Assembly (NCBI RefSeq): GCF_016583565.1
Contig: NZ_NRRF01000033.1
Span: 1-54,572 of the forward strand
DNA from: Thiocystis violacea
GTDB lineage: Bacteria > Pseudomonadota > Gammaproteobacteria > Chromatiales > Chromatiaceae
Length of the DNA stretch: 54,572 nt
Direction: 5' to 3'
A model generated the notes under the pieces. That model was not told the DNA's origin, made no database searches, and worked only from the letters and a program-made list of their open reading frames with translations. The position numbers and the translations under genes were made by a program. Positions 1 to 9,073 of the stretch are shown here, piece by piece. How positions within the stretch are numbered: the first letter of the stretch is position 1; the number at the start of each line of letters is the position of its first letter.

Positions 1-49
1 CGCGCGGGTCGTTAAGGGGGGCGAAATGATCGACAATACTGGCAGACAT
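1..49 (-). CDS. ISAs1-like transposase, N-terminal 16 codons (cut by window edge)
   Basis: A strong ribosome binding site (AGGAGG) lies five bases before an ATG read leftwards from position 49. The 16 visible codons give MSASIVDHFAPLNDPR. The pattern of a short helix followed by F-x-x-L-x-DPR matches the start of the domain that precedes the DDE nuclease in ISAs1-family transposases. The rest lies outside the window, so activity and the other IS end cannot be judged. The IS terminal repeat should lie between about 50 and 110, but I could not define it. Family assignment rests on very few residues. Confidence 0.5.
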   Translation of the reverse strand, partial: MSASIVDHFAPLNDPR

Positions 50-195
50 GGGAACCTCCTGAGGCTGTTTCCCGATAGACTGCCGCAACCGGTTCTTTTT
101 GAAAAATATTATACGCGCTCGCCCTGAGGCGGAAAACGATCGCCGCGCTCTTGGCGGCGAGGAGGGTGTCCGATCCCTATGCCCAGGATCTTCTG

Positions 196-1281
196 TCAGC
201 GGATGGCATCCAGCGCATAGGGTTTCGGGTCTAGGATGGGTGCGCGATCAAGGAGGAGATCCGCGGCCAGCCTGGCGGACGCGGGGGCGGTGACCAGTCC
301 GTTGCGGAAGTGGCCGGCGTTGAAGAAGAGGCCGGAGATGCCAGGATAGCGGCCAATGTAGGGGATGCCGCTGGGGGAGCTGGGTCTCAGTCCGGCCCAG
401 TGGTCTTCGATCGGCGTGTGTCTGAGCACGGGGAATAGCTCGACCGCGGCGCGGTAGAGCGCTTCCTTGTCTTCGGCCGTCGTCGTCTTGGAGAAGCCGA
501 CGTGCTCGATGGTGCTGCCGAACAGCACCCGGCCGTCGCGGCGTGGGATGACATAGTGTCCGTCGCGCAGCGTGACGTGGTTGATCTGACCGGGTTTGCC
601 GTAGAAGAGGATCATCTGCCCGCGTACCGGTTCGATGTCAGGCTTGCTGCCGAGCTGCTCAAGCAGCTTGGCGGTCCAGGCACCCGCGCAGATCAAGGTC
701 TGCTCGGCTTCGATCCGCCCTTTCGGCGTGCGTACCCCGATGGCCCGGCCGTCTTCGACAAGAAGCTCCAGGACTTCCTCGCGCTCGCGCAGTCGAATGC
801 GTTTCTCGAGGGCGCGTCTGACCGCCTTGGCGAGTCGCGGTGTGCGCAACTGGCCGATGTCCGGGAAGAGCAGGGCGCGATCCGGGCGAGGGCCGAGTTC
901 CGGCTCGATCTGGTGCAGACGCGCTGCCTCGACGACCTCTAGCCGCTGGTTGTGCCGCGCGCTCCAGTCGAGCGCGGCTTCCAGATCGAGCGTGTCGAGG
1001 ATGAGCAGGCCGCTCTGGGTCAGCTCTGGATCGATTTCGGTTTCGTCGTGCAGGGTAGTCGTCAGCGCGGGGTAGACTTCCTGGCTCCAGGTCGCCAGCT
1101 GGGTCACGGGCTCGGGCGCGCGCCAGGGATAGAGGGGCGAGATGATGCCGCCGCCGGCCCATGACGCCTCGCGGCCGGTCTCTCCCATCTCGATCAGGGT
1201 GACCTCAGCGCCCGCGAGTAGCAGCTCGCGCGCGGTCAGCAGTCCGATGATTCCGCCGCCGATGACGAGCACGTCTTTCAT
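196..1281 (-). CDS. thiO: Glycine oxidase ThiO (FAD-dependent)
   Basis: This flavoprotein of the D-amino-acid oxidase fold should oxidise glycine to iminoacetate with release of H2O2. Iminoacetate feeds thiazole synthesis for thiamine in organisms that lack the radical-SAM ThiH. The protein has 361 residues, the usual length. The dinucleotide-binding motif GGGIIG is at residues 8-13, and the family's C-terminal FAD segment (GHFRNGLVTAPASA) is near residue 325. It is the last gene of a leftward run, 57 bp after ispH, and may be co-transcribed with it. No thiS or thiG is nearby. Other amino-acid oxidases of the same family are the main alternative, but the length and C-terminal motif favour ThiO. 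Confidence 0.85.
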   Translation of the reverse strand: MKDVLVIGGGIIGLLTARELLLAGAEVTLIEMGETGREASWAGGGIISPLYPWRAPEPVTQLATWSQEVYPALTTTLHDETEIDPELTQSGLLILDTLDLEAALDWSARHNQRLEVVEAARLHQIEPELGPRPDRALLFPDIGQLRTPRLAKAVRRALEKRIRLREREEVLELLVEDGRAIGVRTPKGRIEAEQTLICAGAWTAKLLEQLGSKPDIEPVRGQMILFYGKPGQINHVTLRDGHYVIPRRDGRVLFGSTIEHVGFSKTTTAEDKEALYRAAVELFPVLRHTPIEDHWAGLRPSSPSGIPYIGRYPGISGLFFNAGHFRNGLVTAPASARLAADLLLDRAPILDPKPYALDAIR

Positions 1282-1338
1282 CGCATGGCCCCCTGGTCCG
1301 TTGTGATCTCGATTCTGGATGCCGGCGCCGAGACCGGT

Positions 1339-2292
1339 TCAGGTTCTGGCGTCGGCCGACTCGCCGGTGAGCTCGCGCGGGAGGGGGAAGACGACCTGCT
1401 CGCGGATGCCGTCCTGCTCCTCGACGCTGGCGGCTCCCCAGTCGCGCAGCTGCGCGATGACGCGCTCGACCAAGACTTCCGGGGCCGAGGCGCCCGCGGT
1501 CAGGCCGATCCGCGGCGAGCCGTCCAGCCATGCGCGCTGGATGTCCTCGGGTCCGTCGATCAGGTGGGCCATGCAACCCTGCTTCTCGGCGAGTTCGCGC
1601 AGCCGGTTGGAGTTCGAGCTGTTGGGCGATCCGACCACCAAGAGCAGGTCGATGCGCGTCGCAAGCTCGCGCACGGCATCCTGGCGATTCTGGGTCGCAT
1701 AGCAGATGTCGCTCTTCTTGGGACCCTGAATGGCCGGAAAGCGTGCCTGCAGGGCGGCGATGATCTCGCGGCTGTCGTCCATGGAGAGCGTCGTCTGCGT
1801 CACGTAGGCGACGCGTTCGGGATCCGGGATCTGCAGCGAATCGATGTCGCTCGGGCGCTCGACGAGATGCATGCTCCCGCCATCGTCTTGGCATTGTCCC
1901 AGGGTCCCTTCCACTTCGGGGTGGCCGCGGTGACCGATGAGGATCACGGCCATGCCGTTCTTGCAATGCCGGGCGACCTCGAGGTGGACCTTGGTGACCA
2001 GCGGGCAGGTCGCGTCGAACACACGCAGGTCGCGCGCCTCGGCCGCTTGACGAACGGCCTGCGAGACGCCGTGGGCGCTGAACACCAGCGTCGCACCCTC
2101 GGGAACTTCGCTCAGCTCCTCGACGAAGATGGCGCCGCGCGCCCTCAGCCCTTCGACGACGAAGCGATTGTGGACCACTTCATGGCGCACATAGATGGGC
2201 GCGCCGTAGCGCTCGATCACGCGCTCGACGATGGCGATGGCTCGGTCGACGCCGGCACAGAATCCGCGGGGGTTAGCAAGCTGAATATTCAT
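1339..2292 (-). CDS. ispH: 4-hydroxy-3-methylbut-2-enyl diphosphate reductase IspH
   Basis: This is the last enzyme of the MEP isoprenoid pathway. It reduces HMBPP to IPP and DMAPP with a [4Fe-4S] cluster. Starting at the ATG giving [14 protein letters not shown], the 317-residue protein carries the family's key residues at the same numbers as the E. coli enzyme: cluster cysteines C12, C96 and C197, substrate-binding H41, H74 and H124, T167, and the catalytic E126. An upstream in-frame ATG at 2340 would add 16 residues without family support, so I chose 2292. The gene follows fkpB by 78 bp, the usual neighbour order in gammaproteobacteria. IspB, also in this window, uses the resulting isoprenoids. 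Confidence 0.95.
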   Translation of the reverse strand: MNIQLANPRGFCAGVDRAIAIVERVIERYGAPIYVRHEVVHNRFVVEGLRARGAIFVEELSEVPEGATLVFSAHGVSQAVRQAAEARDLRVFDATCPLVTKVHLEVARHCKNGMAVILIGHRGHPEVEGTLGQCQDDGGSMHLVERPSDIDSLQIPDPERVAYVTQTTLSMDDSREIIAALQARFPAIQGPKKSDICYATQNRQDAVRELATRIDLLLVVGSPNSSNSNRLRELAEKQGCMAHLIDGPEDIQRAWLDGSPRIGLTAGASAPEVLVERVIAQLRDWGAASVEEQDGIREQVVFPLPRELTGESADART

Positions 2293-2370
2293 GGGTGATG
2301 AGCATAGGGGAAGAGGGGATGTTGAAACAGCTGGGGCCAAGTAAGGTTTTCCGGGGCGGGCGCCCGCGCT

Positions 2371-2904
2371 CTAAGGCGGCGCTGCGACCGGACTCAGACC
2401 GCTCCCTGCGTCGGCGGGTGTCGCGGCGTCCTGCGGCTCGACCGCGAGCACCTGGATGCGGATCCAGAGGGGTCGTCCGGAGAGGGGATGATTGAAATCG
2501 ACCTGCACACGTCCATCCTCGACGGCCAGGATGATGCCGCTCACCTCGTCTCCACCAGGGCTCGCGAAGCTGACTACCTGCCCAGGCGTTGGATGCAGTT
2601 GCTCGGGGAAATCGTCCTGGTCCACCCAGTGGTGGTTGGCCTCGTCGTAGGTTCCGAAGAGATCGGAGCCGTTCGCGACCAGTTCGGTGTCCGCCCCGGC
2701 GCGGAGACGCTGGAGGTGGGCCTCGAAGGCCGGCGTGAAGGTGCCGTCGCCGATCCGGCAGCGGATGGGATCTTCTTCGAAGGTGGACAGCGCGATCAGG
2801 CCATCGTGGAAGCGTACCTCCAGGTGCAGGCAGACGCCGCAGCCGGGGGAGATGCCTCGATCGACGGGTGTTGCTGTCTGATCCGTCTCGGTCTGCTGCT
2901 GCAT
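2371..2904 (-). CDS. fkpB: FKBP-type peptidyl-prolyl isomerase, SlpA/FkpB type
   Basis: The 177-residue protein has the layout of SlpA-like FKBPs. A short N-terminal strand (VCLHLEVRFHDG) is followed by the acidic flap-insert region with FEEDPIRCRIGDGTFTPAFE, then GSDLFGTYDEANHHWVDQDDFP and the NHPLSGRPLWIRIQVLAVE core near residue 140. Proteins of this class act as cytoplasmic prolyl isomerases and chaperones through an insert-in-flap domain. The start gives MQQQTETDQ and has only a weak ribosome binding site. It lies directly upstream of ispH, the conserved pairing. The C-terminal ~20 residues are Ala/Pro-rich and extend beyond the fold. No signal peptide is visible. Confidence 0.85.
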   Translation of the reverse strand: MQQQTETDQTATPVDRGISPGCGVCLHLEVRFHDGLIALSTFEEDPIRCRIGDGTFTPAFEAHLQRLRAGADTELVANGSDLFGTYDEANHHWVDQDDFPEQLHPTPGQVVSFASPGGDEVSGIILAVEDGRVQVDFNHPLSGRPLWIRIQVLAVEPQDAATPADAGSGLSPVAAPP

Positions 2905-2940
2905 GCGCGACGACGCTCGCTCGGTCTCCGCTGGGTCCGT

Positions 2941-3078
2941 TTAGATCAGCTCTTGGGTGACAAAGAGATAGCCCAGAGACACGACGACCACGGCAATCGC
3001 GACATATGGGAGTAGAATACAAATGCCCGGTAGATCGTTACAGATCCGACTGTACTTACAGAGTTTACAGCTTTTCAT
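2941..3078 (-). CDS. Small cysteine-rich single-span membrane protein (45 aa)
   Basis: This short reading frame begins MKSCKLCKYSRICNDLPG, continues ICILLPYVAIAVVVVSLGY and ends LFVTQELI. A C-x2-C pair and two further cysteines in the first 20 residues precede one strongly hydrophobic segment (about residues 19-37). GGACAGGG just before the ATG could serve as a ribosome binding site. It ends 36 bp before fkpB on the same strand and is probably the first gene of the fkpB-ispH transcript. The organised Cys motif and clean transmembrane helix make chance unlikely. I do not recognise the family. A metal-binding or redox membrane peptide is possible, but function is unknown. Confidence 0.6.
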   Translation of the reverse strand: MKSCKLCKYSRICNDLPGICILLPYVAIAVVVVSLGYLFVTQELI

Positions 3079-3364
3079 ACCCTGTCCGTTCGTCTGTGGT
3101 GAGGTTGGGATCGGGTTCGCCGGGCGATGAGGTCGACTGGCTCACAGATCACGAGCGCCGCTATCCTTGCGCAAATCCACCGCTTAATCAACGCATCCCT
3201 GGTCCGATTGGGCCGAACGCCGCCGCGTCCTGTGCGCAGGTCTCCGCGGGTCTCGTCAGGCGGACTCGCGGTCTCTATCTGGCTCGAGGCGGGCGTGGTG
3301 GAGTACCCGGCGATTCGACTCATCAACCCCGTTAATATGGATACAAGCCGAGGCATTTCACCCT

Positions 3365-4750
3365 TTGAACGCATCCTCTTTGAACGCAGCCTCTCTTTCT
3401 GGCATCTCGTCCTCTTCGGACTCGACCGCTGACGGCATCGGGGCACGGATCGGCTTCATCAGCCTCGGTTGTCCCAAGGCGACGGTCGACTCCGAGCGGA
3501 TCCTGACCCAATTGCGCGCCTCGGGGTATGCCATACAGCCGAGCTATGAGGGCGCGGATCTGGTGATTGTCAACACCTGCGGTTTCATCGATGCCGCCGT
3601 CGAGGAGTCGCTCGAGGCCATCGGTGAGGCACTGGCCGAAAACGGCCGCGTGGTGGTGACGGGGTGTCTCGGTGCGCGCGCCGAGGTGATTCGCCGCGCT
3701 CACCCCGAGGTGCTCGCGGTGACCGGACCTCAGGCGTTGGAGGAGGTCATGGCGGCGGTGCGGCAGCATTTACCGGCCCCGCATGACCCCTTCACCAGCC
3801 TGGTGCCGCCGCAGGGGGTGCGGCTGACGCCGAGTCACTTGGCCTATCTGAAGATCTCGGAGGGCTGCAATCATAGATGCAGCTTCTGCATCATCCCAAG
3901 CCTGCGCGGCGATCTGGTCAGCCGAGGTATCGGCGCGGTGCTCGAGGAGGCGCAACAGTTGGTCGAGGCCGGCGTGCGGGAGCTATTGGTCATCTCCCAA
4001 GACACCAGCGCCTATGGGCTGGATCTGCGCCATCGCCCGGATTTCTGGGGCGGTCGACCCTTGAAGACCCATATCACCGATCTGGCGCGTGCCTTGGGCG
4101 ATCTGCCCGCCTGGGTGCGCCTGCACTACGTCTATCCCTATCCGCATGTGGATGCGCTGATCCCCTTGATGGCCGATGGCCTGATCCTGCCCTATCTGGA
4201 CATGCCGCTTCAGCACGGCAGCGAGTCCGTGCTCAAGGCGATGCGGCGGCCGGCGGCGACGGAGCGGGTCTTGGAGCGTTTGGCCCGCTGGCGCGAGCAG
4301 TGTCCCGAGCTGGTGCTGCGCAGTACCTTCATCGTCGGCTTCCCGGGGGAGACCGAGGCCGAATTCGAGCGGCTGCTGGATTTCCTGCGCGAGGCGCGTC
4401 TGGACCGTGTCGGCTGTTTCGCCTATTCGCCGGTGGCAGGCGCCGCGGCCAACGCACTGCCCGATCCCGTTGCGGAGGCGGTCAAGGAAGAGCGCCGTGA
4501 GCGCTTCATGGCCGTGCAGGCGGAGATCAGTCGGGAGAAACTGGCCGCGCGCATCGGCCAGCGGCTCACCGTTCTCGTCGATGCCGTCGAGGAGGACGCC
4601 ATCATCGCGCGCAGCTATGCCGATGCGCCCGAGATCGACGGCGAAGTCATCATCCCGGGCGCCTGGGAGATCGAAGTCGGCGACTTCATCGAGGTGGAGG
4701 TGACGGATTCAGGCGAGCACGATCTCTGGGCCGTACCGGTCGAGGACTGA
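3365..4750 (+). CDS. rimO: Ribosomal protein S12 methylthiotransferase RimO
   Basis: This radical-SAM enzyme adds a methylthio group to the conserved aspartate of ribosomal protein S12. The N-terminal UPF0004 domain supplies Cys36, Cys72 and Cys101 (SLGCPK, NTCGF, TGCLGA) for one Fe-S cluster. The radical-SAM motif [11 protein letters not shown] provides Cys168, Cys172 and Cys175, and a TRAM domain ends the protein. The length is 461 residues, with an N-terminal Ser/Ala-rich tail of about 20 residues beyond the usual start. No ATG lies in frame upstream of the core. TTG at 3365 is chosen because GAGG precedes it by 11 bases. The ~285 bp between it and the leftward 45-codon ORF must hold divergent promoters. 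Confidence 0.95.
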   Translation: MNASSLNAASLSGISSSSDSTADGIGARIGFISLGCPKATVDSERILTQLRASGYAIQPSYEGADLVIVNTCGFIDAAVEESLEAIGEALAENGRVVVTGCLGARAEVIRRAHPEVLAVTGPQALEEVMAAVRQHLPAPHDPFTSLVPPQGVRLTPSHLAYLKISEGCNHRCSFCIIPSLRGDLVSRGIGAVLEEAQQLVEAGVRELLVISQDTSAYGLDLRHRPDFWGGRPLKTHITDLARALGDLPAWVRLHYVYPYPHVDALIPLMADGLILPYLDMPLQHGSESVLKAMRRPAATERVLERLARWREQCPELVLRSTFIVGFPGETEAEFERLLDFLREARLDRVGCFAYSPVAGAAANALPDPVAEAVKEERRERFMAVQAEISREKLAARIGQRLTVLVDAVEEDAIIARSYADAPEIDGEVIIPGAWEIEVGDFIEVEVTDSGEHDLWAVPVED

Positions 4751-4786
4751 TCGCGGCTGGCCGGCGCTCAGCTGTGCTCGACACTC

Positions 4787-4987
4787 TCAGAACGCCGATC
4801 CAGCCTCCTTGCCGAGCTTTTTCAGAATGAGCGCCAGCGGACAGAATCCGGTGAAGGCGGACTGGAAGAGATTGGCGCCGACAAAGGCGGTGAACCAGAG
4901 CCAGTAGGGGCTCACGAAGTGGGCCAGGCCGATCGAAATGACGATGAAGGCGCCTGCGACGGCAAAAACGATGCGTTCGATGGTCAT
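4787..4987 (-). CDS. DUF2892 / YgaP-like inner membrane protein
   Basis: The 66-residue protein begins [14 protein letters not shown] and has two hydrophobic helices (about residues 5-22 and 27-45). They are joined by the turn [27 protein letters not shown]. This is the hallmark of the DUF2892 family, which also occurs as the membrane tail of the rhodanese YgaP. The conserved GFCPL near residue 48 fits. It stands alone and converges on rimO with a 36-bp gap. Members are often found near sulfur-transfer or redox genes, but nothing in the sequence shows a specific job here. Confidence 0.85.
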   Translation of the reverse strand: MTIERIVFAVAGAFIVISIGLAHFVSPYWLWFTAFVGANLFQSAFTGFCPLALILKKLGKEAGSAF

Positions 4988-5175
4988 GGGATTCTCTACA
5001 CTTAAGGGATGAAAGGGACGAGGGATGAAAGGGACGGGCGCATACCCCGATCTTACTCAGCTCAGATGGCTTTGTTCAACCGAGCCAGTCCCTGCTGGAT
5101 CACCGGAATCCGGTCTCTGGGGCGTTAGGGACGACTCGAGCGCTGGTCAACCTGGCTGCAAGGGGTGGTGGATCC

Positions 5176-6807
5176 ATGGAACCCGAAGACTTTCCTCGGC
5201 TGCTGGCTGGCATGATGCGGCCTGACGCCTACCCGCATGCGGTCGAGACCGTCGAGCACCTCGAGACGCATATCTCCCATGTCTTCCTGGCCGGCGCCTA
5301 TGCCTACAAGCTCAAGAAGCCGCTCGATCTTGGCTTCCTGGATTTCTCCACCTTGGAGCGCCGCCACCTCTGCTGTGACGAGGAGTTGAGGCTCAATTGC
5401 AGGCTGGCGCCGGAGCTCTATCTGGGCGTGGTCGCCCTGACTGGCGAACCCGACGCGCCGCGGGTCGGCGGGGAGGGTGTCGCGCTGGAGTTCGCCGTCC
5501 ACATGCGGCGTTTCCCTCAGGCGTCGCTGCTCGACCGGCTGCCCCTGTCCTCCGAGCTGATGCGACGCTTGGCCGAGCTGGTCGCTGAGTTCCATGCCAG
5601 GATCCCGGTCGCTGACGAGGCGTCGGCCTATGGCGCCCCGGTCGTCATCCTCGAGCCCATGCTCGAAAACCTCCGTCAGATCAGGTCGCGCTCGGTGATT
5701 CCCGCGAACATCGCGCGCTTGGATCACCTGGAGGTTTGGACACGGAGGCGTTTCGCCGAGCTGACGCCCGTGATGGAGAAGCGTCGGCGCGAGGGCTTCG
5801 TGCGTGAGTGCCATGGCGATATGCATCGCGGCAACATCGCACTGGTCGATGGCGAGATCTGCATCTTCGACGCCATCGAGTTCAACCCCAATCTGCGTTG
5901 GATCGATACCGCCAGTGAGATCGCCTTCTTCGTCATGGACCTGGAGCAATCCGGCGAGAGGGCGCACGCCCAGCTCTTCCTCAATCGCTACCTCGAGCGC
6001 AGCGGCGACTATGGTGCGCTGAGGGTGCTCGATTTCTACAAGGTGTATCGCGCCATGGTTCGCGCGAAGGTGTTGGCCATTCGGCTTGGCCAGCGCGATC
6101 TCCAGCCCTCGGAGGAGGCGGACATTCGCCGCCAGTGCACGCATTATCTGAGCCTGGCGGAGTCCTATACGCAGCCCCGCCGGCCGCATCTGCTCATCGC
6201 CTGCGGGCTGCCGGGCTCGGGCAAGAGCCGGCTGTCCTATCGACTGCGCGAGGTTCGGCCGATGATCCATCTGCGCTCCGATCTGGAGCGCAAGCGCTTG
6301 TTCGGTCTCCACGAGCTCGAGCGCACCGCGACGCAGGTCGGCAAGGGCATCTACTTCCCCAATGCCACCAACTGGACCTACGACCGTCTGCATCGGCTGG
6401 CGGACGCCATCCTCGCGAGTGGCTACGACGTTCTGGTGGATGCCACCTTCATCGCCCGAGAGCGGCGCGAGCGCTTTCATGACTTGGCAGCCAAACATCG
6501 TGCCGGGTTTGGGATCCTGGCCTTGGATGCGCCGCTGGATGTATTGCGCGAGCGTGTGATGCGCCGCTTGTCTCGGGGCGACGACGCCTCGGAGGCGGAT
6601 CTGGCCGTCCTGGAGCGTCAGCATGCCGGCCGGCAGTGCCTCAACGATTGGGAGCGCGGTTATGCCGTGCTGGTCGATACCAGTCGCGAGCCGCAGCTGG
6701 TGGATGTCCTCTCGCGCATCGACGCGATTCTCGATCAGGAGACGCCGAAGATTCAGAGGTCGGAGGCCCACCCGGAGGCGGGGGAGCGACAGCGGCTTCA
6801 GGGTTAG
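5176..6807 (+). CDS. Fused aminoglycoside-phosphotransferase-like / AAA kinase protein
   Basis: The 543-residue protein joins two phosphotransferase folds. The N-terminal part (to about 320) resembles aminoglycoside/choline kinases, with HGDMHRGN at 213-220 and the Mg-binding DAIEF at 232-236. The C-terminal part (about 335-510) is a P-loop kinase with GLPGSGKS at 344-351, a downstream Arg-rich lid region and ATFIARERRERF. This matches the widespread COG2187-COG0645 fusion of unknown substrate. ATG at 5176 follows GGTGG. The gene has its own upstream gap of about 190 bp and converges with the EamA gene. There is no sign that it is a resistance gene. A small-molecule or nucleotide kinase is more likely, but the substrate is unknown. 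Confidence 0.85.
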   Translation: MEPEDFPRLLAGMMRPDAYPHAVETVEHLETHISHVFLAGAYAYKLKKPLDLGFLDFSTLERRHLCCDEELRLNCRLAPELYLGVVALTGEPDAPRVGGEGVALEFAVHMRRFPQASLLDRLPLSSELMRRLAELVAEFHARIPVADEASAYGAPVVILEPMLENLRQIRSRSVIPANIARLDHLEVWTRRRFAELTPVMEKRRREGFVRECHGDMHRGNIALVDGEICIFDAIEFNPNLRWIDTASEIAFFVMDLEQSGERAHAQLFLNRYLERSGDYGALRVLDFYKVYRAMVRAKVLAIRLGQRDLQPSEEADIRRQCTHYLSLAESYTQPRRPHLLIACGLPGSGKSRLSYRLREVRPMIHLRSDLERKRLFGLHELERTATQVGKGIYFPNATNWTYDRLHRLADAILASGYDVLVDATFIARERRERFHDLAAKHRAGFGILALDAPLDVLRERVMRRLSRGDDASEADLAVLERQHAGRQCLNDWERGYAVLVDTSREPQLVDVLSRIDAILDQETPKIQRSEAHPEAGERQRLQG

Positions 6808-6852
6808 ATCTCGCGCCTCGAACGTGGCCGCCGCGGTCTGTGTGACGTCCCG

Positions 6853-7728
6853 CTACACCAGGATCAGCGCCACCCCGGACACCATGATGAGCCCGGCCGG
6901 GATGCGCGCGACCATATTCTCTTCGCCGAACAGCAGGGCGCCATAGAGGATGCCGAAGAGCAGACTGGTGCGCTTGACGGCGATCATGTAGGCCACCTCC
7001 ACCTGCTGGATCGCCAGGAAATGGGTGAAGACCATGACGGCGAGCAAGCCGCCCACGGTCAAGACGGCCCAGGGCCGTTTCCCGAGCTTCAGCAGTCGCC
7101 GCGGCCGTGGCAGCACCACCAGGACGAAGACCGTCAGCCCCAGCACGCCGAAGTAGAAGGCGCCGAAGGACTCCGGCGGGACGTACTGCATGGCGCCCTT
7201 GCCCAGGGTCGCGGTCACCGCGTAGATGACGGCGACGCCCAGCATCAGTCGGGATCCACGCGCGTAGAAAATGGCGGTCAGCGGTCTCATCCAGGTCCGC
7301 CAGTCAGTCATCCGTGCCTGGGTGGCGTTCAGCAGCCAAGCCCCGAGGACCACGAGCAGGATGCCGCTCGCGCCACGCGCCGAGACATGCTCGCCGAGCA
7401 GCGCCCAGGCGATCGCGATCACGAAGACCGGCGAGAAGGCCAGATAGGGCACCGTGAGCGACAGGGGATGATCACGAATGGCGGCCATGTAGAGCAGCAT
7501 GGCGGCCAATTCCAGAGGCACCAGGGCGGCGATCCAGAGCCAGAAGGCGAGGGGGAGTTCGGCGAGCGGGGGAAGGCCCGACAGCAGCGGTGTCATCAGC
7601 AGTCCGGGGACGCAGAAGCGCACGATCAGAAGCTCGACGGCCGAGAATCCTTGCAGCCAGGCCTTGGTGGTGGCGTCCGCGCTGGCGAGGCTCAGGGCGC
7701 AGAGTAGGGAGAGGGTGATCCAGGTCAT
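6853..7728 (-). CDS. EamA-family (DMT superfamily) transporter
   Basis: The 291-residue protein is almost entirely hydrophobic, with about ten predicted membrane helices in two EamA repeats. The first repeat ends near the sequence LLVVLGAWLLNA (about 150), and the second ends with PAGLIMVSGVALILV at the C-terminus. Members export or import small metabolites such as amino acids or sugars across the inner membrane. The substrate cannot be read from sequence. It starts at an ATG giving MTWITLSLLCAL and lies 155 bp downstream of dusA on the same strand. Confidence 0.85.
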   Translation of the reverse strand: MTWITLSLLCALSLASADATTKAWLQGFSAVELLIVRFCVPGLLMTPLLSGLPPLAELPLAFWLWIAALVPLELAAMLLYMAAIRDHPLSLTVPYLAFSPVFVIAIAWALLGEHVSARGASGILLVVLGAWLLNATQARMTDWRTWMRPLTAIFYARGSRLMLGVAVIYAVTATLGKGAMQYVPPESFGAFYFGVLGLTVFVLVVLPRPRRLLKLGKRPWAVLTVGGLLAVMVFTHFLAIQQVEVAYMIAVKRTSLLFGILYGALLFGEENMVARIPAGLIMVSGVALILV

Positions 7729-7883
7729 GTCTGTCCCGCGGCGGGTTGGCGATCCAGCATCCTGGCCCGAATGGCGATGGCGTCTGACGTGAGCGGCTCG
7801 TTCCGGATGGCTGCGCGATCAGCGGCCAGGGTCGGGATTCGGCGCCTGTGCCCCTGTGCTTGAGGCCAGATCCTTCCGCGAGT

Positions 7884-8891
7884 TCAGATCGTTCGCGTGG
7901 GGGCGATGATCTCGACCCCAGCGCCCGGGCGGTGTGCGTTCTCGCTGATCCGCCGCCGCCACGCCCTGGCACCGGGCTGCCCTTGGAAGAGCCCAAGCAG
8001 GTGCCGGCTCATGGCGCTCAAGGGCACACCGGCGGCGAGCTGACGCTCCGCATACGGCAGGAAAGCCGTCAGAACCTCCTGTCGCGTTGGCACGGGATGG
8101 GTGTCGCCAAAGATGCGCCGATCCGCCTCGGCCAGAATCCACGGGTTGTGATAGGCCTCGCGGCCGATCATGACGCCGTCGAGATCGGCAAGGAAGCCGG
8201 CCGCCTCATCGAGTGTCTTGATGCCGCCATTGATCGCCAGGCAAAGACTCGGAAACGTCTCTCTGAGCCGCAGCACAAGGTCGTACCTCAAGGGTGGAAT
8301 GTCGCGATTTTCCTTGGGGCTCAAGCCCTTCAGCCATGCCTTGCGGGCGTGCACGATGACGGCGTCGCAACCGGCCTGCGTCACCTGGCCGATGAAGTCG
8401 ATCAGCGCTTCTTCGCTGTCCCGATCGTCGATCCCGATCCGGCACTTCACCGTCACCGGCACCTCCACGACATCCTTCATCGCGGCGACGCAGTCCGCCA
8501 CCACAGCCGGTTCGGCCATCAGACAGGCGCCGAAGCGCCCGTTCTGCACCCGATCCGAAGGACAGCCGACGTTCATGTTGATTTCGTCGTAGCCCCAGTC
8601 CGCACCCAGCCGCGCACAGCGCGCCATGTCCGCGGGATCCGAGCCGCCGAGCTGCAGCGCGACCGGGTGCTCGGCGGGGTCGTAGCGCAGGAAGCGGTCC
8701 CGGTCGCCGTGAATGAGCGCGCCCGTGGTCACCATTTCGCTATAGAGCAGGGTATGCCTGCTGATCAGGCGCAAGAAGTAGCGGCAGTGCCTGTCGGTCC
8801 AGTCGAGCATGGGGGCGACGGACAGGCGACGGTCCAATTCAATCACTGGCTTAACTGCTATACCGCTGTTTTCGTTGCCTTGTTGGTACAT
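7884..8891 (-). CDS. dusA: tRNA-dihydrouridine synthase DusA, with 5' end supplied by the inserted element
   Basis: DusA is an FMN enzyme that reduces U20/U20a in the D-loop of tRNAs. The 335-residue protein has the family opening RRLSVAPMLDWTDRHCR, NMNVGCPSDRVQNGRFGACLM with the presumed catalytic Cys123, HARKAWLKGLSPKENR, and the standard ending. Residues 1-27 are encoded by the integrated element. The 14-bp attachment core lies over codons 28-32 (MLDWT), and the displaced original start is found at 16979-17080. Insertion therefore swapped the N-terminus and the promoter but kept a full-length reading frame. The new ATG (8891) overlaps a TGGTACA box, a candidate integrase-binding site. Confidence 0.95.
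   Translation of the reverse strand: MYQQGNENSGIAVKPVIELDRRLSVAPMLDWTDRHCRYFLRLISRHTLLYSEMVTTGALIHGDRDRFLRYDPAEHPVALQLGGSDPADMARCARLGADWGYDEINMNVGCPSDRVQNGRFGACLMAEPAVVADCVAAMKDVVEVPVTVKCRIGIDDRDSEEALIDFIGQVTQAGCDAVIVHARKAWLKGLSPKENRDIPPLRYDLVLRLRETFPSLCLAINGGIKTLDEAAGFLADLDGVMIGREAYHNPWILAEADRRIFGDTHPVPTRQEVLTAFLPYAERQLAAGVPLSAMSRHLLGLFQGQPGARAWRRRISENAHRPGAGVEIIAPTRTI
8797..8810. other. attL core (left attachment site)
   Basis: GTCCAGTCGAGCAT is identical to positions 16992-17005. Read on the minus strand it covers the dusA codons for MLDWT. Beyond the core the two flanks diverge but remain similar on the dusA 5' side because both encode RRLSVAP. Confidence 0.85.
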
Positions 8892-9000
8892 TATTCGTCA
8901 CTCTTCCACACCGTTAGCGATATACTGCTACCTGATGCACTGTGCCTGATTTGTACCAACTGCACCAAGTCAGGCAGGTGGTACACCGGGAAGTGGTACA
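8884..9000. repeat. Four TGGTACA boxes next to the left end (candidate integrase arm sites)
   Basis: The heptamer occurs at 8884-8890, inverted at 8952-8958, and directly at 8979-8985 and 8994-9000. Two more inverted copies lie at the right end (16917-16923 and 16935-16941). Clustering near both ends of the element and just upstream of the integrase gene suggests arm-type binding sites for the recombinase. The first box overlaps the new dusA start codon. Confidence 0.5.
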
Positions 9001-9073
9001 TCAGGGGATTGGCCGGCGCGTGCAGCGAACACGCGCCAGCCGTTGGCACAGTCTGACGTGGAGACCGTACCGC

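Noticed and set aside
1285..2298. 337-codon plus-strand frame over ispH
   Set aside because: The minus strand encodes IspH with every key residue in place, so this is a shadow.
5125..6771. 548-codon antisense frame over the phosphotransferase/kinase gene
   Set aside because: It mirrors a real gene with clear motifs and contains none itself. High GC at codon third positions opens long antisense frames.
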